A DNA stretch of 64,000 nucleotides, taken from NCBI RefSeq assembly GCF_004345365.1, contig NZ_SLVF01000007.1:310001-374000 (forward strand). Direction: 5' to 3'. Below are positions 26,707 to 34,350 of this stretch, one piece after another (within the stretch, counting starts at the first letter, position 1; every line of letters starts with the position of its first letter). Below the pieces are notes generated by a model, which was not told the origin of the DNA, did not search any database, and worked only from the letters and a program-made list of their open reading frames with translations. The position numbers and the translations under genes are program-made. Source of the DNA: Kribbella sp. VKM Ac-2568 (lineage in GTDB: Bacteria > Actinomycetota > Actinomycetes > Propionibacteriales > Kribbellaceae).

Positions 26707-27057
26707 TCAGGGGCGGAGGGCGCCTTCCTGGGGGTCGTAGCAGGTCAGGCCCTGCTCGGCGGCCAGGCGGGCTGCGTACGGGGCCACCTCGTCGGCGCGG
26801 CTGGAGTCGATGCTGAACGGGAAGACGTCGCCGACCGCGTCGGCGATCAGCGGGGAGACGACCCACGGGCTGTCGAAGGCATCGTCGAGCTCAGGCCAGC
26901 GGCGGACGAGAGCCGCCCCGTAGGCCACCAGGCGCGGGTTGGGTGGGGTGTTGTCGGCGTTCGCCTCGAGCAGGTCCATGACTTCCTCGTACCGCTCATC
27001 AGCCTCGGCTGCATCCTTCGGCCGCTTCCCCACCCAAACCACCAAGTCATAACTCAT
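26707..27057 (-). CDS. Small conserved hypothetical protein
   Basis: A 116-residue acidic protein beginning SYDLVVWVGKRPKDAAEADERYEEV, given here only as a start pattern (SYDLVVWVGKRP), with PSWVV-like block DSPWVVSPLIADA and SRADEVAPYAARLAAEQGL. Similar small proteins are scattered in actinobacteria beside unrelated genes, sometimes as immunity-like or toxin-associated orphans, but I see no partner. The start is ATG 27055-27057. Function unknown. Confidence 0.7.
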   Translation of the reverse strand: MSYDLVVWVGKRPKDAAEADERYEEVMDLLEANADNTPPNPRLVAYGAALVRRWPELDDAFDSPWVVSPLIADAVGDVFPFSIDSSRADEVAPYAARLAAEQGLTCYDPQEGALRP

Positions 27058-27159
27058 CACCGGATCCTGCCACCTCAACCACCCACCCCCAAACAATCCC
27101 ACCCCCAGGCGCGGCGTCAGCAGCCACCAGCGCCCAGGAGGTCGGCGTACGGGGGTGGG

Positions 27160-28962
27160 TCAGGCTCGGCGTTGGGTGGCCCAGTCTCGGATGAGTTCGA
27201 TGCGGTCGCGGAGTTCGGTGGAGGAGGCGTGGGCCGCGGCGGGGCCGCCGAGTTTGCGGCGGAGGTCGTTGTGGATGACTCCGTGCGGCTGGCCGGTGCG
27301 GTGGTGCCAGGCGGCGACCAGGCCATTGAGCTCGCGCCGGAGCAGGGAGACCTGCTCGTGGGTGGCGAGTTCCTTCGGCGTCGGGTCCCTGTCGTCGGAC
27401 GCGTCCCCGCGCCGCGAGCGCTTCTGCGCCGCCAGCGACTTCGCCTGGCGCTTGCGGAGCAGTTCACGGACCTGGTCGGGCTCGAGCAACCCCGGCAGAC
27501 CGAGGAAGTCGAGCTCCTCGTCGGACCCGATGTCACCACCCGTGCCGTAGTCGCCGCCGTCGAAGACCACCCGGTCGAACGTCGCGTCCGACCCGAGCGC
27601 CTCGAACTTCGCCTCGAGGTCGTCGCTGGCTCCCTCGGCCTGGTTCGCCTTCTTCAGCAGATCGTCCTCGAGCGCGAAGATATCGCCGTCCTCGTTGGAG
27701 TTCTTCCGGCCGAGGACGTGGTCGCGTTCGACCTCCATCTCCGCCGCGAAGCTCAGCAACCGAGTCACCGACGGTACGAACACCGACGCCGTCTCACCTC
27801 GCTTGCGCGCCCGCACGAACCGCCCGACGGCCTGCGCGAAGAACAACGGGGTCGAGGTGGGCGTGGCATACACCCCGACCGCGAGCCGCGGTACGTCGAC
27901 GCCCTCGCTCACCATCCGGACCGCGACCATCCACCGCTGCTCGCCCTCGGAGAACGCGGCGATCTTCTTGCTCGCCGCCTTCTCGTCGGACAGTACGACG
28001 GTGGGCGCCTCGCCGGTCAGCTCGCGGAGCACCTTCGCGTACGCCCTAGCCGTGTTCTGGTCACCCGAGATGACGAGCCCACCCGCGTCCGGCATATGCC
28101 GCCGTACCTCGGTCAGCCGCTTGTCCGCAGCCGCCAGCACCGCGGGCATCCACTCGCCGGTCGGGTCGAGCGCAGTACGGAGGGCTTGGGCGGTCAGGTC
28201 CTTCGTCAACGGTTCGCCGAGCCGCGCCGCGACCTCGTCGCCGGCCTTGGTGCGCCAGCGCATCTCACCCGAGTACGACATGAAGATGACCGGCCGTACG
28301 ACGTGGTCGCGCAGCGCGTGGCCGTAGCCGTACGTGTAGTCCGCCTTGCTCCGGGCGGCCCCGTCGTGGCCGTGCTCGTAGGTGACGAACGGGATCGGGT
28401 TGTCGTCTGACCTGAACGGAGTACCGGTCAATGCCAGGCGCCGGGTGGCGGGATCGAACGCCTCCCGCACGCCGTCACCCCAGCTCAGCGCGTCACCGCC
28501 GTGGTGCACCTCGTCGAGGATCACCAGGGTGCGGAACTTCTCGGTCCGGACCCGGAAGGCGAGCGGGTTCACCGCGACGCCCGCGTAGGTGACGGCGACA
28601 CCTTGGAAGTCCTTGTTCGTCCGGCCCCGGCGGCCCGCGAAGGCCGGGTCGATCGCGATCCCGGCCTTGTCAGCTGCGTCAGCCCACTGGACCTTCAGGT
28701 GCTCGGTCGGCGTCACCACCGTGATCCGCTCGATCACCCGGCGGTGCAGCAACTCGGCAGCAACCGTCAGCGCGAAGGTGGTCTTCCCCGCGCCCGGCGT
28801 CGCGACCGCCAGGAAGTCCTTCGGCTGCTGGTCCAGGTACAGCTGGAGCGCCTCCGCCTGCCAGGCCCGCAGCTTGCTCGCAGTACCCCAAGCAGCGCGG
28901 TCCGGATAGGCCGGAGGAAGCACGGCAGGTGGTGCGGGCGCGTGCGAATCCACGGACGGCAT
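27160..28962 (-). CDS. DEAD/DEAH-box superfamily II helicase
   Basis: A helicase of about 600 residues. The core shows motif I ATPGAGKTTF, motif Ia VVTPTEHLKVQW, motif II ILDEVHHGGD, motif III LTGTPFR, a second RecA domain with VVLSDEKAASKKIAAFSEG (split from the next block) and SEGVDVPRLAVGVYATPTSTPLFFAQAVGRFVRARKRGE as the motif V/VI region. The C-terminal 150 residues are charged. The XPB/RadD-like architecture suggests DNA repair or DNA remodelling. GGGGGAG is only one base from ATG 28960-28962, so GTG 28951-28953 may be the true start. The Uma2 nuclease gene lies 51 bp upstream on the same strand. Confidence 0.88.
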   Translation of the reverse strand: MPSVDSHAPAPPAVLPPAYPDRAAWGTASKLRAWQAEALQLYLDQQPKDFLAVATPGAGKTTFALTVAAELLHRRVIERITVVTPTEHLKVQWADAADKAGIAIDPAFAGRRGRTNKDFQGVAVTYAGVAVNPLAFRVRTEKFRTLVILDEVHHGGDALSWGDGVREAFDPATRRLALTGTPFRSDDNPIPFVTYEHGHDGAARSKADYTYGYGHALRDHVVRPVIFMSYSGEMRWRTKAGDEVAARLGEPLTKDLTAQALRTALDPTGEWMPAVLAAADKRLTEVRRHMPDAGGLVISGDQNTARAYAKVLRELTGEAPTVVLSDEKAASKKIAAFSEGEQRWMVAVRMVSEGVDVPRLAVGVYATPTSTPLFFAQAVGRFVRARKRGETASVFVPSVTRLLSFAAEMEVERDHVLGRKNSNEDGDIFALEDDLLKKANQAEGASDDLEAKFEALGSDATFDRVVFDGGDYGTGGDIGSDEELDFLGLPGLLEPDQVRELLRKRQAKSLAAQKRSRRGDASDDRDPTPKELATHEQVSLLRRELNGLVAAWHHRTGQPHGVIHNDLRRKLGGPAAAHASSTELRDRIELIRDWATQRRA

Positions 28963-29013
28963 ACTCCCCCGATAGTCGACTGTCGGCCGTGCAGGAACGT
29001 TACCCGACAACGC

Positions 29014-29586
29014 CTACGAGGTCAGATCGGCAGGCACCACCGTCACCGCGAACGGCACCTCCAGGCGCGCCACCTCATCCCCGGTGACCTTCGCGACCTG
29101 CGCATATGCCCCATCCCGCATCTCCCACGCGATCAGGCTCGGCGTGTCGGGATCCACCACCCAGTACGCCGGACAGCCGGCCGCCTCCAGCCGCGACCAC
29201 TTCAGCATCAGGTCGACCCGCTTGGTGCTCGGCGACAACACCTCAACCGCGAGCAAAGGCGCCTTGGGCAGATCCCGCTCGGTGAAGTCATCGCGACGAG
29301 CGACCAGGACGTCAGGCTGAATCACGGTGTCGGGCGCTATGACGACATCAAGTGGAGCGAACAGCACTTCCAACTCGTCGGGACAGGCCGCGAACAGCGC
29401 GCGGTAGACCGCTGCGACGGCTCGCTGGTGCAGGCGTGAGGGCGCGGGCGTCATGATCAGCGCACCGTCGACGAGCTCGTACCGGTGCCCGTCATGGGGC
29501 ATCCGATCGAGGTCGTCCCTGGTCAGCGGCCGGTTGGGTGGCCAGGGAACGGTGTAGTCGTCCTGCACGGGATCCACGAGCCCCAT
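29014..29586 (-). CDS. Uma2-family (DUF820) putative endonuclease
   Basis: A 190-residue PD-(D/E)XK-fold protein. Recognisable blocks are RYELVDGALIMTPAPS, IQPDVLVAR (catalytic Asp), APLLAVEVLSPSTKRVDLMLKW (split; E-x-S and downstream Lys) and AYWVVDPDTPSLIAWE. Uma2/DUF820 proteins are numerous in cyanobacteria and actinobacteria; nuclease activity is predicted from fold. It precedes the helicase gene by 51 bp on the same strand, which allows a nuclease-helicase unit. ATG 29584-29586 follows GGAGGC. It diverges from DUF3039. Confidence 0.88.
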   Translation of the reverse strand: MGLVDPVQDDYTVPWPPNRPLTRDDLDRMPHDGHRYELVDGALIMTPAPSRLHQRAVAAVYRALFAACPDELEVLFAPLDVVIAPDTVIQPDVLVARRDDFTERDLPKAPLLAVEVLSPSTKRVDLMLKWSRLEAAGCPAYWVVDPDTPSLIAWEMRDGAYAQVAKVTGDEVARLEVPFAVTVVPADLTS

Positions 29587-29646
29587 GGTGCCTCCTTCAG
29601 TAGTCCATGCCTACAACGTGCCGTCATCTGCCCGCGGCTGCCCCGG

Positions 29647-29685
29647 TTGTCCACAGGGATGTTTCTGGTGCGGGCTTGTGGACAA
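29647..29685. promoter_or_regulatory. Two perfect DnaA boxes in inverted orientation
   Basis: TTGTCCACA (29647-29655) and its complement TGTGGACAA (29677-29685) match the actinobacterial DnaA-box consensus exactly. They lie 42-80 bp before the DUF3039 start, in the region divergent from the Uma2 nuclease gene. The pair also forms a 9-bp inverted repeat with a 21-bp spacer. Confidence 0.6.
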
Positions 29686-29726
29686 AGTGCGGGTGTTGGT
29701 GGACGGGGCGACCTACACTCTTGGGC

Positions 29727-29990
29727 ATGAGTACTCAGCTGAGCCCCGGCGCAGAGACGGTCATCGACGAGCGCACCAAGCCGTCGCTGGACGAGGGCGA
29801 TCACGAGCGGTTCTCGCACTACGTGCCGAAGGACAAGCTGACCGAGGCGATGGTGATGGGCACGCCGGTCGTCGCCCTCTGCGGCAAGGTCTGGGTCCCC
29901 AGCCGCGACCCGCAGAAGTTCCCGGTCTGCCCGGAGTGCAAGGAAATCTGGGACTCCCTGAACCCCGGCGACGACGACAACGACGAGTAG
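29727..29990 (+). CDS. DUF3039 zinc-binding-type small protein
   Basis: An 87-residue acidic protein of the actinobacterial DUF3039 family. The core HERFSHYVPKDKLTEAMVMG, then PVVALCGKVWVP and KFPVCPECKEIW, gives three cysteines (C, CxxC) plus a histidine, consistent with zinc binding. The tail is acidic (GDDDNDE). DUF3039 genes commonly sit near a superfamily II helicase in actinobacteria, as here; the functional link is unknown. The start ATG 29727 is chosen over an upstream in-frame ATG because the upstream part is not protein-like and holds the DnaA boxes. Confidence 0.88.
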   Translation: MSTQLSPGAETVIDERTKPSLDEGDHERFSHYVPKDKLTEAMVMGTPVVALCGKVWVPSRDPQKFPVCPECKEIWDSLNPGDDDNDE

Positions 29991-30771
29991 TCCCCACGCC
30001 AGCCTGAGGTCGCTCGCCGAGTAACTCGCGTGCCCAGCCAGGCACGCGAGCAAGCACGCCAGCTGTTGTAGGGCGCCATTCGGCCCTAGCCACCGCACGT
30101 ACTGCGCGCTCCCGGCCGCCGCTCGTACTGCGCGTCCCGCCGCCCACGCCGCCGTACTCCGCTTGCCCGGGCTTAGGACAGCTCATACTGCGCGTTCTCA
30201 ACCGCTCCGCCGTACTCCGCATGCCCGGCTGAGGACACCTGTCGAGTAACTCGCGTGCCCGACGGAGGAGTCGCGGGGCGGGGTGAGTGAGAGCTGGTGA
30301 CCGATGAGCCTCAACGACTGGGGCAAGCCGTGGAGGTGGGCTTGCCTCTGGGTGGGCGAAGCGGTGTTGGAAGGTTGAAGCGCGCGCCGCAATCGCTGAG
30401 GACGGGCAAGCGGCGTACACAACGACAGGAAGTACTGCGTTCTCTGCGCCCCTCAACCGTCTGGATAGGTGTGGAGGTTGACCTCGCGAGCGACCTCTTC
30501 CTGTTGTTCGGTACAGCAGTGCCGGAGCAGCAGCTCGAGGTGGATTTCCTGTCAGACGAGCCGGGCCTGACAGCCTCGCGGCGGCCTGGGACGAGACCGC
30601 CTCGCCGTGCGGCGCGAAGTACGCGGGGCGTATCGGCGAACCACCCCGAGCCCGTCCGGCGATTGTTCGCTCCGCTGCGGCTACCCGGCATTCGCTGAGC
30701 GGCGACGGAGCAGCCGCGGGCCGGGGTTGGGTGGGAGCGAGCGGCGTAGGAGCCGCGTGGGGCAGTACCAG
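29991..30771. repeat. About 0.8 kb non-coding stretch with degenerate GTAC-centred repeats
   Basis: No supported gene lies between DUF3039 and the YqgE gene. An 18-bp direct repeat CGAGTAACTCGCGTGCCC occurs at 30018-30035 and 30243-30260. Between them, imperfect units of the form CCGCCGTACTCCGC-N-TGCCCGG (about 30150 and 30207) alternate with GTACTGCGCG blocks. The right part (30300-30770) is low-complexity and reads as decayed sequence. The stretch looks like an accretion of small palindromic elements. Confidence 0.55.
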
Positions 30772-31329
30772 TTAGTTCTGCGTGGGGTCGTCTGGATACG
30801 TGGCCAGATACGCCATTTGGTCGCCTTGGCGGCGGAGGACTCGGCGCCAGAGGCTGTCGGGGTGGAGGCTGAAGACGTCGTCGGGTTCGGAGGGGACGAC
30901 GTACCAGGCGCCTTCGGTGATCTCGCCTTCGAGTTGGCCGCTGCTCCAGCCCGCGTAGCCGGCGAAGATGCGCATTCGCTGGATCGCGCCTTCGAGCAGG
31001 GCGGGTGGGACGTCCAGGTCGATCAGGCCGATGCGGCCGAAGCATCCGCGCCAGCCCGGTGGGTCGGCGGACTCGATCACCTCGGCGACGGCGAGGGCGC
31101 TGTCGGTGCCTACCGGGCCGCCCATGAAGAGCACGCCCGGCTCGCTGACGGTGGTCGACCAGTCGGACAGCACCCGGTCGACCTCCAGGTCGGCGGCACG
31201 GTTGACGACCACCCCGAGTGCGCCGTCCTCGTCGTGGTCCAGCAGCAGGATCACCGAGCGGCGGAAGGGCGGCTCGTCGAGCAACGGGGTCGCCACCAGC
31301 AGCGAACCGGTCAGGGTCGAGGCCGTCAT
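30772..31329 (-). CDS. YqgE/AlgH family protein
   Basis: A 185-residue cytosolic protein of the conserved YqgE/AlgH (DUF179) family. Signatures: LTGSLLVATPLLDEPPFRRSVILLLDHDEDGALGVVVNR (seen as consecutive short blocks), VLFMGGPVG, RIFAGYAGWSSGQLEGEI and GAWYVVPSEPDDVF. Length is standard. Biochemical function is not established; AlgH was named for alginate regulation in Pseudomonas. Its ATG overlaps the VanZ stop (ATGA, 31326-31329), the last gene of a three-gene coupled operon. Confidence 0.93.
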   Translation of the reverse strand: MTASTLTGSLLVATPLLDEPPFRRSVILLLDHDEDGALGVVVNRAADLEVDRVLSDWSTTVSEPGVLFMGGPVGTDSALAVAEVIESADPPGWRGCFGRIGLIDLDVPPALLEGAIQRMRIFAGYAGWSSGQLEGEITEGAWYVVPSEPDDVFSLHPDSLWRRVLRRQGDQMAYLATYPDDPTQN

Positions 31330-31736
31330 GCACCCATCATGTCGTGCCCGGCAACCTTTTGGGCCCGCAGAGCCCGAAAGCCCAGCCAGGCACCTAGCGC
31401 CAGCCCGCAGAGATCCGCGACCGTGTCCAGGGGATCCCCGCTGCGCTGCGGCAGCAGGAAATGCTGGACCAGCTCACTGACGATCGTGTTCGCGGCCAGC
31501 ACCGGAAGCAACCACCGAGCCGGTACGCCGACGCGCAGGCCGAGGTAGGCGACCGAGCCGAACAGCAGCAGGTGGGCCAGCTTGTCCTCGAGCGGGAAGC
31601 TCGCCTCGGGTCCGGCCTGGTGCGGCGAGTACAGCCCGTACAGGTGGATCAGGCAGGCCAGCACGAACGCGGCCCGCCACAACCGGACCCGCCAGACTGC
31701 ACGCGGGCCGGACGACTTCACAGCGGTCGTGCTCAA
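31326..31736 (-). CDS. VanZ-like membrane protein
   Basis: A 136-residue protein with four predicted helices. The family pattern is seen in LYGLYSPHQAGP, FPLEDKLAHLLLFGSVAYLG, VLAANTIVSELVQHFLLPQRSGDPLDTVADLCG (as separate blocks). VanZ proteins modulate teicoplanin response in enterococci; most actinobacterial members have no assigned role. The apparent start is a TTG (31734-31736) overlapping the malic enzyme stop as TTGA; GTG 31719-31721 is an alternative. The overlap and downstream ATGA make coupling with both neighbours likely. Confidence 0.82.
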   Translation of the reverse strand: MSTTAVKSSGPRAVWRVRLWRAAFVLACLIHLYGLYSPHQAGPEASFPLEDKLAHLLLFGSVAYLGLRVGVPARWLLPVLAANTIVSELVQHFLLPQRSGDPLDTVADLCGLALGAWLGFRALRAQKVAGHDMMGA

Positions 31737-33163
31737 AGTGACGGGGAGTCGTCCGGGAACACTTCCGCCGCCGGCGCCTTGCCTCCGCAGGCGTCACGAA
31801 CGGCGTGCGCGACCATCGTGTGCACCTCCGGGTGGAAGACGCTGGGCACGATGTAGTCCGCGTTCAGCTCGTCGTCGGTGACCACACCGGCCAGCGCCCG
31901 GGCGGCGGCCAGTTCCATCTCGATCGACACCGAGGAGGACTGCGCGTCCAGCAGACCGCGGAAGACGCCCGGGAAGACCAGCACGTTGTTGATCTGGTTC
32001 GGGAAGTCGCTCCGGCCGGTCGCGACCACGGCCGCGTGCTCGTGCGCCGCCGCCGGGTCGACCTCGGGATCCGGGTTGGCCAGCGCGAACACGATGGCGT
32101 CCTCGTTCATGGTGGCGATGTCGTCGCCGTTCAGGATGTTCGGTGCCGAGACGCCGATGAACACGTCGGCCCCGGACAGCGCGCCCTTCAGGTCGCCGCT
32201 GTACTTCGCGGCGTTGGTGTTCTCCGCGATCCAGCGCAGCTCCGGGGACAGCCCGTCACGCTCCAGGTGGATGACCCCCGCGATGTCGGCGACGATCGCG
32301 TCCTTGACTCCCGCGGCGGTCAGCAGCTTGAGAATCGCCGTACCGGCCGCACCAGCGCCGGACATCACCACCCGAACGTTGCTGATCTCCTTGTTGACCA
32401 CCCGCAGCGCGTTGAAGAGCGCGGCCAGTACGACGACCGCCGTACCGTGCTGGTCGTCGTGGAAGACCGGGATGTCCAGTTCCTCGCGCAGCCGGGCCTC
32501 GATCTCGAAGCAGCGCGGCGCGGAGATGTCCTCCAGGTTGATGCCGGCGAACCCGGGCGCGATCGCCTTGACCACCTGGATGATCGCCTCGGTGTCCTGG
32601 GTGTCCAGGCACAGCGGCCACGCGTCGATCCCGGCGAACCGCTTGAACAGGGCAGCCTTGCCTTCCATCACCGGCAGGGCGGCCTTCGGGCCGATGTTGC
32701 CGAGCCCGAGTACCGCGGAGCCGTCCGTGACCACGGCGACGCTGTTGCGCTTGATCGTCAGCCGGCGGGCGTCGTCGGGGTTGGCCGCGATGGCCAGGCA
32801 GACCCGCGCCACCCCCGGGGTGTAGATCATCGACAGGTCGTCGCGGTTGCGGATCGGGTGCTTGGCCTCCATCGAGATCTTGCCGCCGAGGTGCATCAGG
32901 AAGGTCCGGTCGGAGACGCGGCCGATCTCGACGCCCGGTACCGCCCGCATCGCCTCGACCAGGCGGCCGGCGTGCTCGGTGTCGGCGGCCGCGCAGGTCA
33001 CGTCGATGCGCAGCCGCTCGTGGCCGGAGGCCGTCACGTCGAGGGCGGTGACGAGGCCACCGGCCTGCTCGACGGCGGTCGTCAGTTTGCTCACCGTCGA
33101 GCCACCGGCGGGGACCTCGAGGCGGACGGTGATGGAGTAGGAAACGCTCGGCAAGGCAGTCAC
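31733..33163 (-). CDS. NAD(P)-dependent malic enzyme with N-terminal ACT domain
   Basis: Decarboxylates malate to pyruvate, linking the TCA cycle to gluconeogenesis or NAD(P)H supply. The 476-residue protein carries an N-terminal ACT-like domain (about residues 5-85, YSITVRLEVPAGGSTVSKL), then the malic enzyme core: GKISMEAKHPIRNRDDLSMIYTPGVARV as successive motifs, NLEDISAPRCFEIE, PVFHDDQHGTAVVVLA, and the NAD-binding SGAGAAGTAILKLL. The ACT-fused short form is typical of actinobacteria and implies amino-acid feedback. I prefer GTG 33161-33163; ATG 33209-33211 would add 16 poorly conserved residues. First gene of an operon with VanZ and YqgE. Confidence 0.92.
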   Translation of the reverse strand: MTALPSVSYSITVRLEVPAGGSTVSKLTTAVEQAGGLVTALDVTASGHERLRIDVTCAAADTEHAGRLVEAMRAVPGVEIGRVSDRTFLMHLGGKISMEAKHPIRNRDDLSMIYTPGVARVCLAIAANPDDARRLTIKRNSVAVVTDGSAVLGLGNIGPKAALPVMEGKAALFKRFAGIDAWPLCLDTQDTEAIIQVVKAIAPGFAGINLEDISAPRCFEIEARLREELDIPVFHDDQHGTAVVVLAALFNALRVVNKEISNVRVVMSGAGAAGTAILKLLTAAGVKDAIVADIAGVIHLERDGLSPELRWIAENTNAAKYSGDLKGALSGADVFIGVSAPNILNGDDIATMNEDAIVFALANPDPEVDPAAAHEHAAVVATGRSDFPNQINNVLVFPGVFRGLLDAQSSSVSIEMELAAARALAGVVTDDELNADYIVPSVFHPEVHTMVAHAVRDACGGKAPAAEVFPDDSPSL

Positions 33164-33233
33164 GCCCGCGATCTTCTCACGACGCCCGGACCGCCCGCAG
33201 GTTCCGTACATTGCGTTCACCCGGATCGGCTGG

Positions 33234-33245
33234 GTAATCCTTTAC
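33234..33245. promoter_or_regulatory. LacI-type operator candidate before the regulator gene
   Basis: GTAATCCTTTAC (33234-33245) is a short palindrome (GTAA/TTAC) 38 bp before the LacI-family start. It shares nine of twelve positions with GTAATCGATTTC (38092-38103) before the sugar importer operon. Confidence 0.4.
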
Positions 33246-33282
33246 TCGCAGGCTACCCTGAGGCGTCGAAGGGAGGGCGGAC

Positions 33283-34278
33283 GTGGCCACCATCAGTGAT
33301 GTCGCGGCCCGGGCCGGGGTCTCCACGGCCACCGTCTCGCGGGCGCTGAACGGCAAGTCCACCGTCGATCGCGACCTGGCTGCCCGGGTCCGCGAGGCCG
33401 CCGAGGAGCTCGGCTACCAGCCGAACGGCCCGGCGCGGAACCTGCGGCGGCAGGAGGCCGCGGTCGTCGCGCTGATCATCTCCGACGTCGAGAACCCGTT
33501 CTTCACCGCGATCGCCCGCGGCGTCGAGGACGTCGCGCACGAGGTCGGCTACTCCGTCGTGCTGTGCAACTCCGACGAGAGCGCCGACAAGGAGAACCGC
33601 TACATCGACATCGCGATCCAGGAACGCGTCGCCGGCGTCATCCTGTCCCCCAGCGGTACGACGACCAGCGTCGAGAAGCTGACCAGCCGCGGTACTGCGT
33701 TCGTGGCGGTGGACCGGCCGCTGCCGGAGCAGGAGAGCGACGTCGTGCTGGTCGACACCAGGCTCGCCGCGAGGCAGGCAACCGCGCACCTGATTGCCCA
33801 GGGCTACGACCGGATCGGCTGTATCACCGGACCACTCGGCGTCCGTACTGCGGACGACCGGCTCGCGGGGTATCGCGACGCGCTCAAGGCCGCCCGTCTC
33901 CGCAGCACGACCAAGCTGGTACGGCGTACGGAGTACAAGGCGGCGGGGGCTCGGCGGGCGGCGCAGGATCTGCTCGACCAGGCCGAGCCGCCGGACGCGT
34001 TGCTCGTCGCGAACAGCGCGATGGCGGTGGGTGTTCTACAGGCGCTGCAGGAGCACGGGATCCGGCCGGGCAGGGATGTCGGGATGGTTGCCTTCGATGA
34101 CGCGCCCTGGGCGGAACTGGTGGATCCGCCGCTCTCGGTGGTCGCCCAGCCGGCGTACGAGATCGGCACCGTGGCCGCGAGGTTGCTACTGGCAAGAATC
34201 GCCGACAACAGCCGCCCTGCCACCACTACCACCCTTGGTGCTCGCCTGATCGAACGCGGCTCCTCCCACCGCGGCTGA
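33283..34278 (+). CDS. LacI-family transcription repressor
   Basis: A 331-residue regulator: N-terminal HTH and hinge (ATISDVAARAGVSTATVSRA, then VREAAEELGYQPNGPARNLR) and a periplasmic-binding-like effector domain (VVALIISDVENPFFTAIARG, DRPLPEQESDVVLVD, GYDRIGCITGP, VGMVAFDDAPWAELVDPPLSVV split). The start is GTG 33283, preceded by GGGAGGG. It faces the RbsABC-type importer operon and is the probable repressor of that operon and of itself. The sugar effector is unknown. Confidence 0.93.
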   Translation: MATISDVAARAGVSTATVSRALNGKSTVDRDLAARVREAAEELGYQPNGPARNLRRQEAAVVALIISDVENPFFTAIARGVEDVAHEVGYSVVLCNSDESADKENRYIDIAIQERVAGVILSPSGTTTSVEKLTSRGTAFVAVDRPLPEQESDVVLVDTRLAARQATAHLIAQGYDRIGCITGPLGVRTADDRLAGYRDALKAARLRSTTKLVRRTEYKAAGARRAAQDLLDQAEPPDALLVANSAMAVGVLQALQEHGIRPGRDVGMVAFDDAPWAELVDPPLSVVAQPAYEIGTVAARLLLARIADNSRPATTTTLGARLIERGSSHRG

Positions 34279-34289
34279 CGACGGCTTGC

Positions 34290-34329
34290 GTCCGAAGAAG
34301 CGCGGAGCGGGGTCCGCACTTCTCCGGAC
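34290..34329. terminator. Bidirectional hairpin terminator
   Basis: GTCCGAAGAAGCGCGGA (34290-34306) pairs with TCCGCACTTCTCCGGAC (34313-34329) at 15 of 17 positions over a six-base loop, between the convergent LacI and binding-protein genes. Confidence 0.75.
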
Positions 34330-34350
34330 GCCAGGGCATCGCGGGGTGGG

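Noticed and set aside
29647-29685. Replication origin
   Set aside because: Two DnaA boxes are too few, there is no AT-rich unwinding region, and no dnaA, dnaN or gyrase genes are nearby.
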